Assembly: GCF_000002865.3 (NCBI RefSeq)
Contig: NW_001865065.1
Coordinates: 360,812 to 424,811, forward strand
Length of the DNA: 64,000 nucleotides
DNA from: Monosiga brevicollis MX1
Lineage: Eukaryota > Opisthokonta > Choanoflagellata > Craspedida > Salpingoecidae
Direction of reading: 5' to 3'
A program made the translations under genes and the position numbers. The notes beneath the pieces were generated by a model, which saw only the letters and a list, made by a program, of their open reading frames with translations, had not been told where the DNA came from and did not search any database. Shown here piece by piece: positions 1 to 12,110 of the stretch; within the stretch, counting starts at the first letter, position 1; each line of letters begins with the position of its first letter.

Positions 1-139
1 AAGGTGTTGTCAGGGGTGAGTGTGTCAAATGACAGACTTGCAGTTTACTCGACCTTCCAAGGTTAGCGACCGCTCAAACCAGCGTGTGTGTGTGTCTGTC
101 TCTCTCTTTGAAAAAAAACGAAAAAAAAAAAAAGTTCAG

Positions 140-171
<32 letters not shown>

Positions 172-610
172 ATGGGAACGAAGAAGAATGGCAGCGGGGC
201 TCGGGCCTGGGCGCGCAGAGGCTGAGGCAGACACGAGAGGCGTGGAACCATTCAGGCTTGGGAGACCAGTTTGATGCTTTGCATTGGCCCGTGTTTGCCT
301 CGGTCTTTTCTGTGTTCATGCTGACGTTTGCTCATCTCGAGCAAACGTCAGGTCAGGCCCGACGTCTTTGGCTGCCTTGTAGCAGGCGCTCAGCACGGCA
401 TCGCCTCTCACTGTCGGGTTTTCGGATCCTTCCTTCCTGTGTGCCTCTGTATGTGCTGACAGGCTTTTATTGTGCGACGCCGAAGACCGTTGCCCACACG
501 TGTACTTCGTCTTTTTTTTTTTTTTGCTCTTGCGCCCCGAGCTGTCGCTTTGCGACCTTTTCTCCTTGTTACCTTCCTTTCAGTCGACTTAGTGCAAAGC
601 ACCATCCAGT
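1..610. other. Spacer upstream of CCT4
   Basis: No gene is supported here. The stretch holds a short (GT)n microsatellite at about 143-171, a poly-A tract near 119-134, and the presumed promoter and 5' UTR of the chaperonin gene that starts at 611. Open frames crossing this region are low-complexity translations of the repeats and show no family signature. Confidence 0.6.
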
Positions 611-3031
611 ATGGCCCCCGCTGCAACTAGCGCCCAGGATGGCGTCTACAACGACAAGTCCAAGCCTATGGAGGTTCGCCTCAGCAACATCACTGCTGCC
701 AAGGGTACGATGCGACCAAATTTGGACCACCCATTGGCAACCGAGTGCCAGAGCCTTGTTTCCCCATGTTGTTGTGTGATGGCTGCTGCAGTCCCCTTGT
801 GACCCGCGGCCTTGCCCGCCGCCAGTGATCCAACTCCGTCTCACCCACGATGTGCGCCTCTCTTCTTGCTTTGGTCGGGGAACGCTCTGCTCGCCTGTTG
901 CAGCCGTGGCAGATGCCGTGCGTACCAGTCTGGGCCCCAAGGGCATGGACAAGATGATTCAGAATGCCGACGGCGGTGTCACTATCACAAACGATGGCGC
1001 CACCATTCTTGAACTCATTCAAGTCTTGCACCCGGCCGCGAAGATGGCACGTCACCTGCAACGCTTCGACGAGCCCCTTTGTCTTTCCACTCATGTTTAT
1101 TAACGTCAAATGACCATGCCCTCCGTTTTCTGCAGCTGGTTCAGTTGTCCAAGGCACAGGATGTCGAGGCTGGTGATGGCACAACTTCCGTTGTCGTTTT
1201 GGCAGGCAGCCTTCTTGACGCATGCGAGAAGCTCCTGTACAAGGGCATTCACCCGGCAACAATCTCCGTGTCTTTTGGCACCGCGGCGAAGAAGGCTTGC
1301 GATATCTTGGAACAGGTACGGAGGTTTGAGTGCAGAAGTGAAATTATTCATGACAGTTGCTGGTGCAATGCACAATTTGGCGGCGGCCTCGGGCATTACT
1401 GCGCGTACTTACCATTACCGTTTATCTTTGTGTAGATGTCCACGCCCATTGACATGCTTGATCGTGAAGCTCTTTTGAAGGCTGCCGGTACTAGTCTCAA
1501 CTCCAAGGTGAGCTGGGTTGACCTGGCTTCTGTATTCGTTTTGAGTTGACCCGGCTTCTGTATTTCTTTTGAGTTTCACTGTGTGTCATGCAGGCTGACC
1601 CTCTCCTTGAATGCTTGCACTCTGTCTTTCTGCCCTCCCTCAGGTCGTCTCAATGTGCTCGGATGTGATTGCCCCGATCGTGGTGGATGCTGTTCTGGCC
1701 GTGGCGGATCACGAGCATCACAACGTGGACCTCAAGGATATCAAGATCCTTCAGGCCGAGTATGTTCATCTTCACACTCGTGGCTTGCCCCATGTTGATG
1801 TAGATCTGCTCCACTTCACTTCCAACCTCACGATCTCTCTCTTTCTCTCTCTTTCCCTCTCTATTTTGCTTTCACCATCAGTGGTGTCGTTGAGGAGACA
1901 GAGTTGGTGCGTGGTGTGGTGCTCAACAAGCGCTTCGCCCACCGCGTCTCTGGTCTGGACCGAATGGAGAAGGCCAAGATTGGCCTGATTCAGTTCTGCC
2001 TCTCCCCTCCCAAGACGGACACGGACAACCAGATTGTCGTTTCCGACTACAGTCAGATGGACCGCGTCCTCAAGGAGGAGCGCAAGTACATCCTGAACTT
2101 GTGCAACAAGATCAAAAAATCTGGTTGCAACGTCCTGCTCATTCAGAAATCAATCTTGCGTGATGCCGTCAACGACTTGGCCCTGCACTTTTTGGCCAAG
2201 ATGAAGATTCTTGTCGTCCGGGACATTGAGCGCGATGAGGTCGAGTTCCTGTCCAAGTCTCTGGGCTGCCGCCCCGTGGCCAACGTTGATGAGCTCTCCC
2301 CTGACATGCTGGGTGCGGCCGAGCTCGTGGAGGAGGTCCCCACTGGCAACACCAAGGTCATCCAGTTCAAGGGTGCTGCTGCCGAGGCCAGCACGGTCAG
2401 CATTATCGTTCGGGGTAGCTCCAAGCTTGTCCTGGCCGAGGCTGAGCGCTCCATCCACGATGCGCTGTGCGTCATCCGCTGCCTTGTCAAGAAGGGAGCT
2501 GTTATTGCTGGTGGTGGTGCCCCAGAGATTGAGTGCGCCTTGAAGCTTGCTGATCATGCCCAGACTCTCACGGGAGCTGAGGCCTACTGCATGCGTGCCT
2601 TTGCCGAGGCCCTTGAGGTTGTTCCCTTTACATTGGCCGAGAATGCCGGCCTCAACCCCATCTCCACCGTCACGGCGCTGCGCACCAAGCACAAGGAGGG
2701 CGAGCAAACTGCTGGCATTAACGTCCGCAAGGTATATCATGTTGTGTCTTGCTTTGCTTGTTCCGTGCATTCTTCGTTTTTACAAAAGCTTTTCGTTTAT
2801 TTTTCCACCGCCTGTCGTTGGCCTGCTTTGCTTGCGCTTACACTGGCTTCTTTGGTTTGTTTGAATGTTTTTTTTTTCCAAATGCTTGGCCACTTTTATC
2901 AGGGCATGATCACAAACATTTTGGAGGAGAACGTGCTGCAGCCCCTGCTCGTGTCAATGAGCGCCATTTCACTGGCTGCTGAAACCGTCCGCAGCATCAT
3001 GAAGATTGATGACATTGTCAACGTCCGATAA
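611..3031 (+). CDS. CCT4: T-complex protein 1 subunit delta (CCT4)
   Basis: Delta subunit of the cytosolic TRiC/CCT chaperonin, the two-ring ATP-driven machine that folds actin, tubulin and other proteins. The coding exons I join are 611-704, 904-1046, 1136-1315, 1436-1507, 1644-1759, 1882-2731 and 2903-3031, with compatible phases. The product follows CCT4 end to end: the nucleotide-binding [18 protein letters not shown], and the [15 protein letters not shown] segment in the equatorial domain; the apical block [16 protein letters not shown]; then GGGAPEIE and ENAGLNPIS near the end. Length is close to the usual 530-540 residues. The second intron (1047-1135) begins with GC instead of GT; a GT donor nearby would shift the frame. 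Highly expressed housekeeping gene, and identification is secure. Confidence 0.97.
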
Positions 3032-3861
3032 GCAGCCAAGCGTGTCAAAACAAACTTGGCTCTTGCTGTTTTTGTGGACCGTGTGTAAATGGCCAAAAGA
3101 TGGATGCGACGAAACCCCAGCGTGGAGTGAGCCGTGGCGTGTTTAAGCTTGAGTGGTCTCCAAACTACAATAAGATCTTTGTGCTCGCTCTCTACATGTC
3201 GAGGCAAACATATGGAAAACCCCAAATCGAAGGAAAAAAAAAAATACTAATGAGGATGGGGACTATAAAGAGCTGACTCAAAGTGGACGAAACATGGGAC
3301 GAGACATTTGGAATTCAGATGTGAAATGAAATGTTTTGCGCTTTCTCATCTCAATTATGAGACGCGGCACGCACGACTGCCCATGGTAAAAGAAGACGAA
3401 GTACGGCACAGTAGACAACACAGGATTACGGCGCAGTCGGCACTACAAACGACGGGGTCAACACAGATTAAGCTGCTCGGCAAGAAAAGAGGCACATCAA
3501 AAAAAAAAGAACCACAGTCGGATCGCAAGGGAAAAAGACTTGCAAGAGGAACGAACAAATACAGACTGTTCAGAACAGAAGAGTCAAGTTGGAGACGCAA
3601 GACATCACAGAATTTGCATGAGCTGAGAGCTCAAGGCCCGTACATCAAGCTCACAAACAACCGGGCAAGGCGCACACACGGTCAACGAGGTGGGCACCAC
3701 AGCGGCCACCTCACTGCAAGCATGGCACGTCATTTGTTGGTTGTGACACCAGACGGGGACGTATGCGCTCCTCTGGCGGCAGATGACAGAGGTCTGGAGA
3801 CCAGCATAAACAAAACCAAACAAAAACATGGAGAGGCACTGCTACAAGACTTGTTCATTGC
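3032..3861. other. Convergent 3' spacer, CCT4 / RPB10
   Basis: Spacer between the ends of two convergent genes, presumably their 3' UTRs and polyadenylation regions. A-rich runs lie near 3233-3243 and 3499-3508. I see no coding potential with family resemblance and no repeat of note. Confidence 0.5.
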
Positions 3862-4193
3862 CTAGTTGGTGCCGCTCTCAAGAGGCGCATACTCGAGCAG
3901 CTTCTCAATCAGATCGACGTGCGTGAGCACCATGCGGCGGCAGCAGTAACGCTTGAGCTTGAGCTCGTTGAGAGCCTCCCTATCTCAGTGGGTCGTGGCA
4001 AAAGAGAGAAATAAGATCCGTCGACACCCGACACGTTTGTAAGCGGCCTGTGACAGGTGCAGCATCTCAAAACGACAACACGTGGCACCAAGACGTACTC
4101 TTCAGTGCGTGATGACTCGAGCAGCGTCAGATACTCTTGATAGCGGTTGCCAATCACCTTGCCACAGGTGAAGCAGCGTACGGGAATAATCAT
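3862..4193 (-). CDS. POLR2L: RNA polymerases I, II and III subunit RPABC5 (RPB10)
   Basis: Small zinc-binding subunit shared by nuclear RNA polymerases I, II and III. Exon 1 (4193-4099) opens with [16 protein letters not shown], the near-invariant RPB10 N-terminus carrying the CxxC zinc ligands. Exon 2 (3979-3862) supplies [10 protein letters not shown], with the second cysteine pair, and then [15 protein letters not shown]. The single intron (4098-3980) is GT-AG, and joining it keeps the frame through SSRTEEEALNEL. Total length is about 70 residues, as expected. It is transcribed divergently from the receptor kinase gene about 960 bp away. Very short genes with an intron are easily missed, but the match is unmistakable. 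Confidence 0.96.
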
Positions 4194-5155
4194 GCTGATG
4201 GTCTATGGGTGTTCGTGTTCGCGTGTGCGCGTATATGTATGTGCGATGGAGGCACAAAGCACAGCCAGACGACCGCTGCATGGACGCACGGGCCCAGCCA
4301 GCCATGGTCGAGAGGATGAGAAATTCATATGCCTTGACACACTGCGCGATGATACAGCGATACAAAAGACGGCACAACTCATATGCAAACTGCAATTTCT
4401 CCTCAAGCAACAAAGGCGAGCTGATATAACCACACCGCCATTGCCAACAGCACCGACGTCGCTGCCATTTCAGCCGCCGCTCACCTCAACACAAACGGGA
4501 AAAATCCAAACAACAAGCACACGTCTTCATCAAAAGATCAACGTGCTTTGTTTCCAACATATGTTATCAACACAATCTCCTTTGTCAGATTTTATCGGTC
4601 TTGTTTTTGTCAGACAAGTGACCGACTTTGCGCGGACGGCGAACCGGACGAACTCATGTGTCCGCCGGGGACTGCCTTGATGGGTGTGGTCTTGAGTCCA
4701 CTTGCGGATCGGACATGAAGCGGGAATGATAATATGAAGGCACAGGGTGGTGAAGAGCTCGCAAGTATGTGTGTGGAACGGGATTTTGTTCAGGCTTTGT
4801 GGTCCACCACCAGGAGGAGAAGATCGGGGTGCGTGGAGGACGACACAAATTTTGAAGCGAGAAGCCCAGCCTCAGCGCTCGGTGCAGGCCGGACGTTGAT
4901 AGGCTTCAGTATCACTGACTGGCGCCACTCGCACCCCCCCCCTTACTACCGATTGGTCCTCGCCGAGGGTGCATTGGGTGCAACCCTACCCGATCCGCTG
5001 TGCTCTTCTGTTCCTGGGTGGTCAGTCTGCCCCTCTGGCGAATAGAGCTGGCTGAAGGCGCAATGGCAAGCAAGCAGGCCAGCTAGGGTTGACAAACCGG
5101 GAACCCGTCTCGTCGCGCGAGTAGGCGTCGGCTGCGCCTTTGCCCCGCAACTGCC
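4194..5155. promoter_or_regulatory. Divergent intergenic region, RPB10 / GPCR-kinase
   Basis: 962-bp spacer between two divergently transcribed genes, so it should contain both promoters. I could not pick out a TATA box or a recognisable factor site with confidence. A short C-run occurs near 4933-4942. Frames here are not supported as genes. Confidence 0.4.
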
Positions 5156-6619
5156 ATGGCGCCGTGCCGTCGGAACGACATGCCTTCCTTGAATGCACCC
5201 CGCTGGGCTCACCCGCTTCTGTTACTCCTCGGACTCGCTTTGATTGAGCCATGGGCCGAGCTGGGTGTGGCCGGGACTTGCCTTGAGAGCATCGGTCCAC
5301 ACGGCCTGACGTGGCCCGCCACCTCGTCTGGGCGCGCCACAACTCTACCTTGCCCGTCACCACACACAGGCAGTGCAAGTCGCAGCTGTTGTGCATCCGC
5401 CCAGCAGGCCACCACTCTCTGTCTGCTGCAGGCCTGGAGTGAGCCATCCTACGCTCAATGCGCCATCCCTAGCCTTGAGGGTTGGTCCAGTGACTGGGCA
5501 ACGGGCGCGCCCACGAGTGCAGCCGCTCGCCGCCAACGGCTTGCCGGTGCCGCCACCATTGTTGCCAGCAGCGCCTTGCCCCTTGGTTCAACTGACGTGA
5601 CAGAAATTCTCCGCTTGGTGCAACGCGCCTCCACTGCCATCGATGCCTCCGCCGCCGCCAATCTTACCATCGCAGATCTCGAGACGCACCTCGACCTTTT
5701 CGACGCTCTTCTTCAGGCTGACTGGAAGATCCCTGATCCAGACGCGGGGTCTACACAGATGGCCCAAGTCTATGTGCAACTGGCACATGCGCTGTTTCTT
5801 GCTCCGAACACAGCCCTGGCATCCCCAGAGCCCTGGGCGTGGCACGCAGCCGCCGTCCAGGCTGCCCTTCTGATGGGGCCCGCTCCAGAGCTGATGACTA
5901 CTGGTGACCACTTTGTTTTAAGCTGGGCCCCCAATGCAACGCTCGCCATCGACAACGCGAAAACATTTGACATGACTGTCCTCACGCAGTGGACACTGGC
6001 TGCGACGGAAAATGGAACCACGCCGACGCCATCGTCAACCACCTCCAAGGCTTTGACAGAGGAAAGCATGCAGTTGGCCCTGTGCTTGGCAGCCTATCTA
6101 CCCGCCAGTAACCCCAACGGTCGCCATCACATCTTTCCCACCGTGCTTTTTGATGCAAATCAGCCCGGGGGTTTGACTGCAGGCCCGGTTGATGTTCAGT
6201 ATAATGTGGCAAGCTTGTGGGGCCCGCTGCAGCGCCAGGATCAGGCTCACCAGGCGCTATTGCGCCTCATCTTGTCCATCGATCCACCCACCCATGGCCT
6301 TGCATTAGACCTGGTGGACCTGCAGATGAGCGCAATACAAACAACCAACAACACCCAGATCATCAATCTCACCCTCGCCGTCAATGGTACCACAGTCTTG
6401 GCCGTCCCTGCACAGGCCAAGTGTGAGGCAGATGTTGCATGTACCCTGGACATCAACCTGAGTGCCGGGCTTTGGACTTGTCATTGCCAGCTGCAACCCA
6501 GTAGTGTTGCCCTGACGCTTACCACGACAGCACCCGTCGCCAACACTGCCCCAGCTCGTGCCTACAACCGCATTGACCACGCTCTTGCTGGTTAGTTTTT
6601 GTTTGTTCGTTTCGTTCTT

Positions 6620-6654
<35 letters not shown>

Positions 6655-9600
6655 GCAGCTTTGAAGGCGCTCGCTACGTTCTCTTTGCTCTGAGGCTGGG
6701 CAACCCGGGTGGTTGTGCAAATATATGCACTGGGACAGCGCTTACTCATGATTGGGGGTGTTCGTTTTTTCTAGGATTGTTGCTGCTTGCAATTCTTCTG
6801 TGCCTTATCCTTATCGTCATGGTGGGCTGCCAACCCGCTCGATGGCCACTCAAGGTGCGTAGTGCATACTCGATGCATGAGAATGCGCATGCCACCTCGA
6901 CCTCATTTCCTCGTCATGTCACTCGGGTGTCTTGCCCAGCTGTACCGATTGGGATTCATGTTGGCCACCTGCCTGAGCTTGGTGGCGGGTCTGGCTCTCT
7001 TGCGCGCCACGGATCTGGACAGCGCCACGGTGGCCAATGTACGCCATGATTTGTTTGCACCCTCGGGCAGGCTCGACCTTCAGTTGTTCCCGTTGTCTCG
7101 TGTAGCAACACCTCATGTTTGATTCAACTACAGGTCGCCCCTTCTGTTCTCATGGGTGCCCAGTATGCGCAAGTGTTGCATATGCTGGCGTTGGCCAGTC
7201 TGGTCGTGTATTGGACGCCCCGGCAATCAACGTACCAGAGACACGGATCCTGGCTGCGCCGTGGTCTGGTTGTTTGCTTGCTATGGATGGTGCCTGCTGC
7301 GGTCGTCGTGGGCCTACGACAACTCGATGCAAAGTACGCCGTCACCACCAACATGGCCGCTATTATTGTTATTATGCACGCGCCAGAACTTTGAACCGTC
7401 AACCCCATCAATTTGCACCGCATAACTCATCACGGATCCTGTCGACACCATGCATGACAGTGCCTTTGGTTTCGCCTGGCTACCCGTGCATAGCCTAGCC
7501 AGTCAAGTGCACTGGTACATTCTAGGAAGCGTCGTTGGCTTGGTATTGCTGGTGCTAATTGTTGCCTTCTGCCGCACCACAACTCCACTGGGGCATTTTC
7601 TACGACTGGTAAGACACCAAGATTGTTGACAAAAACCGCTGCCAAACACCTCAGCCTGCCCTCACACCTCAACCGACACCACAGTGGTTGTCCCTTGTGG
7701 TGCCCTTGACAGCTGGCGTCGGTGGCAGCCTGCTTTACTTGCTCCCGGACCTACATCGCGACCTACCTGCCTTGCGGCTTGTTTATGGCATCCTGGCCTT
7801 GATGGTTCCGGTAGGCCAGCTGCCCATTGCTCTCGGCCCACACCTTGTTTCATGCGCGCGACAGAAAAAAGCGAAGATGTTTACCACGTTTGATTGCCGC
7901 ATGTAGCTGGTCATGCTCTCCTTGGAGTGTCGTTGGCTTCGCCACGTACAGGCCTTGTCTACACCTCCACCGGAAGACGAGTCGGCCTATGCCATGCACA
8001 TGCAGGAGCGTGCATCCAGCAAGGCATCTTCCATTGGCATCAATCCGGTCGGCGCTGGCGCGACCTTCTGTTTGCTTCTTTTCAAAGTCTCGATTCGTGC
8101 CTGTCAATCCTGACCTCACCTTGGAATGAATGTGTTTTGTCAAAGGTGATGGGCCCACACACCAGCGTTACCCGTTTAGGCACACGTCCGTCTGGCTATA
8201 GTGAACCCGAATCACAGGGCCTAGTGAGCCATGGCCCTCCCCTACTTGTGGGCCGCGGCATCATGCCGCGAAGCTCTTTTTCGTCGGTTGGTCAGCGCAG
8301 TGCGCATAGCAGCCTGCATTATGATAGCCTCGCGGATGACCTCCTGATCCGTCAAGCCTCGGGCGAGTTTGACGATCTTCCTCAAATCACCCCGGAAGCT
8401 CAACTGTGCGTCAAAGCAACGTCTGCCCTCTGCCTCCGAACACTGCTCATCAACTATTCTCACTTTAGCTGGCAAACTCATATTCGCTGATCACCTTGGC
8501 CTGGTACAGCCCCAAACAGAATTCTACGTTGGCTGTCGTCGAGGAAGCAGAAGGTGAAGAGGCCACGCTTTCTCGGCGCCTGCGCTCTTTTCGACATCGC
8601 AGCATTCGCCAGAAAAAGCAAGCCGACCCTGTCGCCCGTCCTCGCTCCACGTCTTTGGGTAACCCGAAAACCATTTCTGCAGCCCTGCGTCTAGAGCACA
8701 CGGCACAAGACTTTCTGCAAACCAGGTACGACTTGTCTTTTTTTTAACACGGACGCTTATTGGGCTTTATGTCGGGAGTCTTCCATGTGGCTCGTAGTCC
8801 ACTGGGTGTCACAGAATGGGCTTCACTTTTGCTGACGAGAGTTCGATTTGGTGCTGCATGACTGAATAGCATTGTTGTTCAAGCCAACCGTGATTTGCGA
8901 GGCACGCGCAAGGGTGTTGCGGCCATTCGGGCCACCTCGCCCATGCGTGGGTCAGGCCGTCGCCACACTGTTGCAGGCGCTCGGCAAGCTGGTTCACTCA
9001 AGCGTGCCACAGCCACCGCCAAAGCGGCAGACGAGGGATACGTACTCCATTCACCTCAGTTGTCAGGCCATAACACACCAAGCGAACTTGAGGTGAACGA
9101 GCCGGTTCACTTTACATCTCGTCAACAAATCAGCCCCGCGCCCCCGACCGCGCTAGTGCGCGCAGCCCGCTCGGTCCAGTCCCCTCCCACTGTGAGTTGC
9201 CTCCCTCCCGCAAATCTTACCCAGGCCACAGCTTGATTTCTTCCAGTCATCGCTGTCAAAGCAGCTACGTGCTTCTGTAGTGGAAGTTGATCATCACCTG
9301 GCTCACCCAAGCTTCGCACATACAATACGACAGGCGGATCTCAAAACTTTGCGCGCAGTAACGGAGAGGCTGTCCTACGTCCCACGTCGTGGCCAGGCTT
9401 TGAGTCGCACCGGTCGGAAGGGCCACTCCCAATCGCATGCAAGCCTCTTTAGCAACGACTCGAGCGCAGCGTCGGACAGCGATGGGTACATGTCCGTCAC
9501 GCGCCAGTCTTCGGTGGCTGGTAGCGCTGCGCGTTTACCGCGCCACCGACGTTTATCCGCCCTTACCGCCCACCTCAGTCGAGGCAATTCTTACATGAGT

Positions 9601-11677
9601 TTTGGTGGAACGGACGTTTCTGACTTGGAGGGCGGCTATGACCAAATGGGCAACCAGACTGGCGATGAGGACGAGGCGAATGACGGACTGGCTACACCAC
9701 CCCCTGCGCTGCCCGACCGAGCATCATTACAAGAGAACGACCCATACGCACTAGCCCAGATAGATCCGACTGACAATGACGCACTTGAGGGCCTAACCAA
9801 GCCGCCAATCCCGGCACACGTGGTCGGTGCAGGCCCGTTGTTGTTTCGGCCCACCACACCCCCCGACGGGGCAAAGCGCACGGTATCGCGAATGAGCAAT
9901 ATGACGGCTTCGCTGCGCAGCGCCAACTTGCCACAGCAGCGGGAACTGGCGCGCATGCAGGCTGCCGTGTCCCCCGTTTCCTCCAGTATCAACGGTCAGT
10001 CCTTCATATCAAATGGCCACGCCTGCGCTTATGCTGATCTGTGCGAGTGAACATAGCTGTCTGTGCTAGCCCGCTCCATTCTGACGCGTTCCCTCGGCTC
10101 GTGGCTGACCTCACCCCCAACCCTGGCTTTTCCTCATTGGACATCAGACGACTCGGACGGCATCGAGTATGAGACGCCAGGCGTTTTGCGGGGGCTGAGC
10201 CACAAAGATAGTGTTCGGAATGCACACGACATGCGTCGCGTCCGTGACCGAGCAGCCGATGTCCAGTTGCAGCAGTTACGCCGTGCATCCTCTAGCATGC
10301 TCAACGGTTCCAATGTCAAGTTTCTTGACGACCTTGGTCGGGTATGTCTCGTTGTTCTCAGAGCAATGAGGTGCAGACTTGGTGTCAACGGCCTTGCTTG
10401 ATGTTGTGTGGCGCGCGTGAATTGGATTTTTGTAGGGCGAATTTGGCGTGGTGCGGCGGGCTCGTTTGCGTCGCGGTTCCCAGGAAGACCTGGTCGCCGT
10501 CAAGCTGCTCAAGCACTCCGCCAGTGTGGAGCAGGAAATTGCGTTTTTGGAGGAAGCCACCATCATGACATACTTCAGCCACCAGAACGTGCTGCGCCTG
10601 GTGGACACTGTCACAAACGAGCGCCCCATCATGCTGGTCCTCGAGCTCATGGAGCAAGGCTCGCTGCAGCGTGTCCTGCGGCACGAGACGATGGAGGACA
10701 TTCGCAAGCTAAAGTACTCGTATGACATCTTGAATGGACTGCAGTACATTCATGAAGAAGGATTTATTCATCGTGATCTCGCCGCTCGCAACGTGCTGCT
10801 GGGACAAGGATTGGCCAAAATCGCCGACTTTGGCTTTTGCCGTCGCCTCAAGCGCGACCAATCGGTTTATGTGGAACTCACAGGCCAACTCCCGGTTCGA
10901 TGGTGCAGTCCCGAGGCCTTGAACTACGGACACTACTCCAAGGCGAGTGATGTCTGGGCCGCAGCTGTAACATTGCACGAGATGTGGACGGGAGCGCGCC
11001 TTCCTTACAAGGGCTGGAGCAATCTGGCCGTGGCCACGAACGTCGGGGTTGGACACCGATTGCCACCGATTCGGCACATGCCGCGACCTCTATACGATTT
11101 GCTCGTGCGGTGCTGGCACCCAAACCTGAGAGAGCGCCCCACCGCTCGCGCAATGCTTGATAAAGTAGGCATGATCCGACGCTCCCCTGAACTGGTGGGT
11201 GACCGCTTTGAGACGGGCGTGGACCCTCTCCAGCATATTTATCGCACCACCTTGGTGGCTGGCCAACCCATGGCCATGCAATGGGTCATTCAGGATACCG
11301 CAGCCCGGGACACACGTCCCCTGGAGAAAATGCTGGACGATAACATTCCCAAGTCTGGCGCTTCAGATGCTTCCATCTTTGAACGAGACACACTGGAGCG
11401 CGCGCCCCCAAGTCAACGGCCTGAGTTACAGGGGGCTGCTTACCCTGATGCTGGCGGGAGTCCCCTTGACCCGCGGACAAAACCACGACGCGCCTCGCCA
11501 CTTGGTCGGACTGGTTCGGCGCAGTCGGACGTGTTCGTCAGCGGCGGCGCTGACAGCCGTTGTGGATCGCCCACCATGACGCGCACCACCCCGCCGCCCG
11601 GTGCGCGACCTGGAAACCAGCCCAAGCGGCGCAGTCGGTTGAGCGATACTCCATTAAGTGGCATACACATGCTCTAA
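5156..11677 (+). CDS. Adhesion-GPCR-like seven-TM receptor fused to a cytoplasmic tyrosine kinase
   Basis: Predicted plasma-membrane receptor. Exons: 5156-6590, 6775-6854, 6940-7038, 7134-7333, 7461-7608, 7685-about 7846 (or 7810), 7907-unresolved, 8146-8405, 8510-8725, 8870-9191, 9247-9994, 10070-10341 and 10436-11677; all junctions except that after 7907 have checked phases. The N-terminus has a leader (HPLLLLLGLALIEPW), then a HormR-like module (C...GLTWPATSSG...PCP...C), several N-glycosylation sites, and a WTCHCQLQ stretch like a degenerate GPS site. Seven hydrophobic helices follow, each in order from 6775 to about 7930. A Ser/Thr-rich linker of roughly 500 residues leads to a kinase domain with GRGEFGVV, VAVKLL, HRDLAARN, ADFG and LPVRWCSPEAL, all typical of an active tyrosine kinase. 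The GAIN assignment between HormR and helix 1 is inferred from position only. The alternative is two adjacent genes, which the in-phase linker exons argue against. Confidence 0.84.
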
Positions 11678-12110
11678 TGCCCAAGAGTAAGCCCAGCCGC
11701 ATTCGATCCATGCACGAGGCAACCTCCGCCATACGTAGATGTGGCGTGTGATAAGAAAAAGAACATCGTATACTGACATGAAAATTCATCAACGCGCGCA
11801 TAAGATAATATCACACCGGTCTGACCAGATGATGAAATTGATCGGCATAAAGTTGACAAGGCTGTTTGACAAAGGACAACAAAGAGGCGGGCGGGATCTT
11901 CCGGGCTATCGACGCATAGGACATCACAATAATGCACATCGGCTCGCACAGCTGAGCTGCACGGGATCGACAGCAGTTTGGGGGACGCGCTTCAGAACGG
12001 AAGTGCAAAGGGGACACGAACAACATAGGGCGCGTGCATGCCTTGGACGATGACACTTTCAATGCCCACACAAGCAGACGGCGCGCATATCCCTAGCACG
12101 GTTGGGCGCT
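11678..12110. other. Convergent spacer, receptor kinase / PP1
   Basis: Short tail-to-tail spacer, presumably the two 3' UTRs. I see no gene or repeat. Confidence 0.5.

Noticed and set aside
84-779. 231-codon frame upstream of CCT4
   Set aside because: Begins in the (GT)n repeat and runs out of frame over the first CCT4 exon; no conservation.
5156-11677. Two separate genes (7-TM receptor and cytosolic tyrosine kinase)
   Set aside because: Exon phases match through the linker from 8146 to the kinase, and no stop plus new start with promoter-like spacer is visible; kept as a stated alternative, not as the call.
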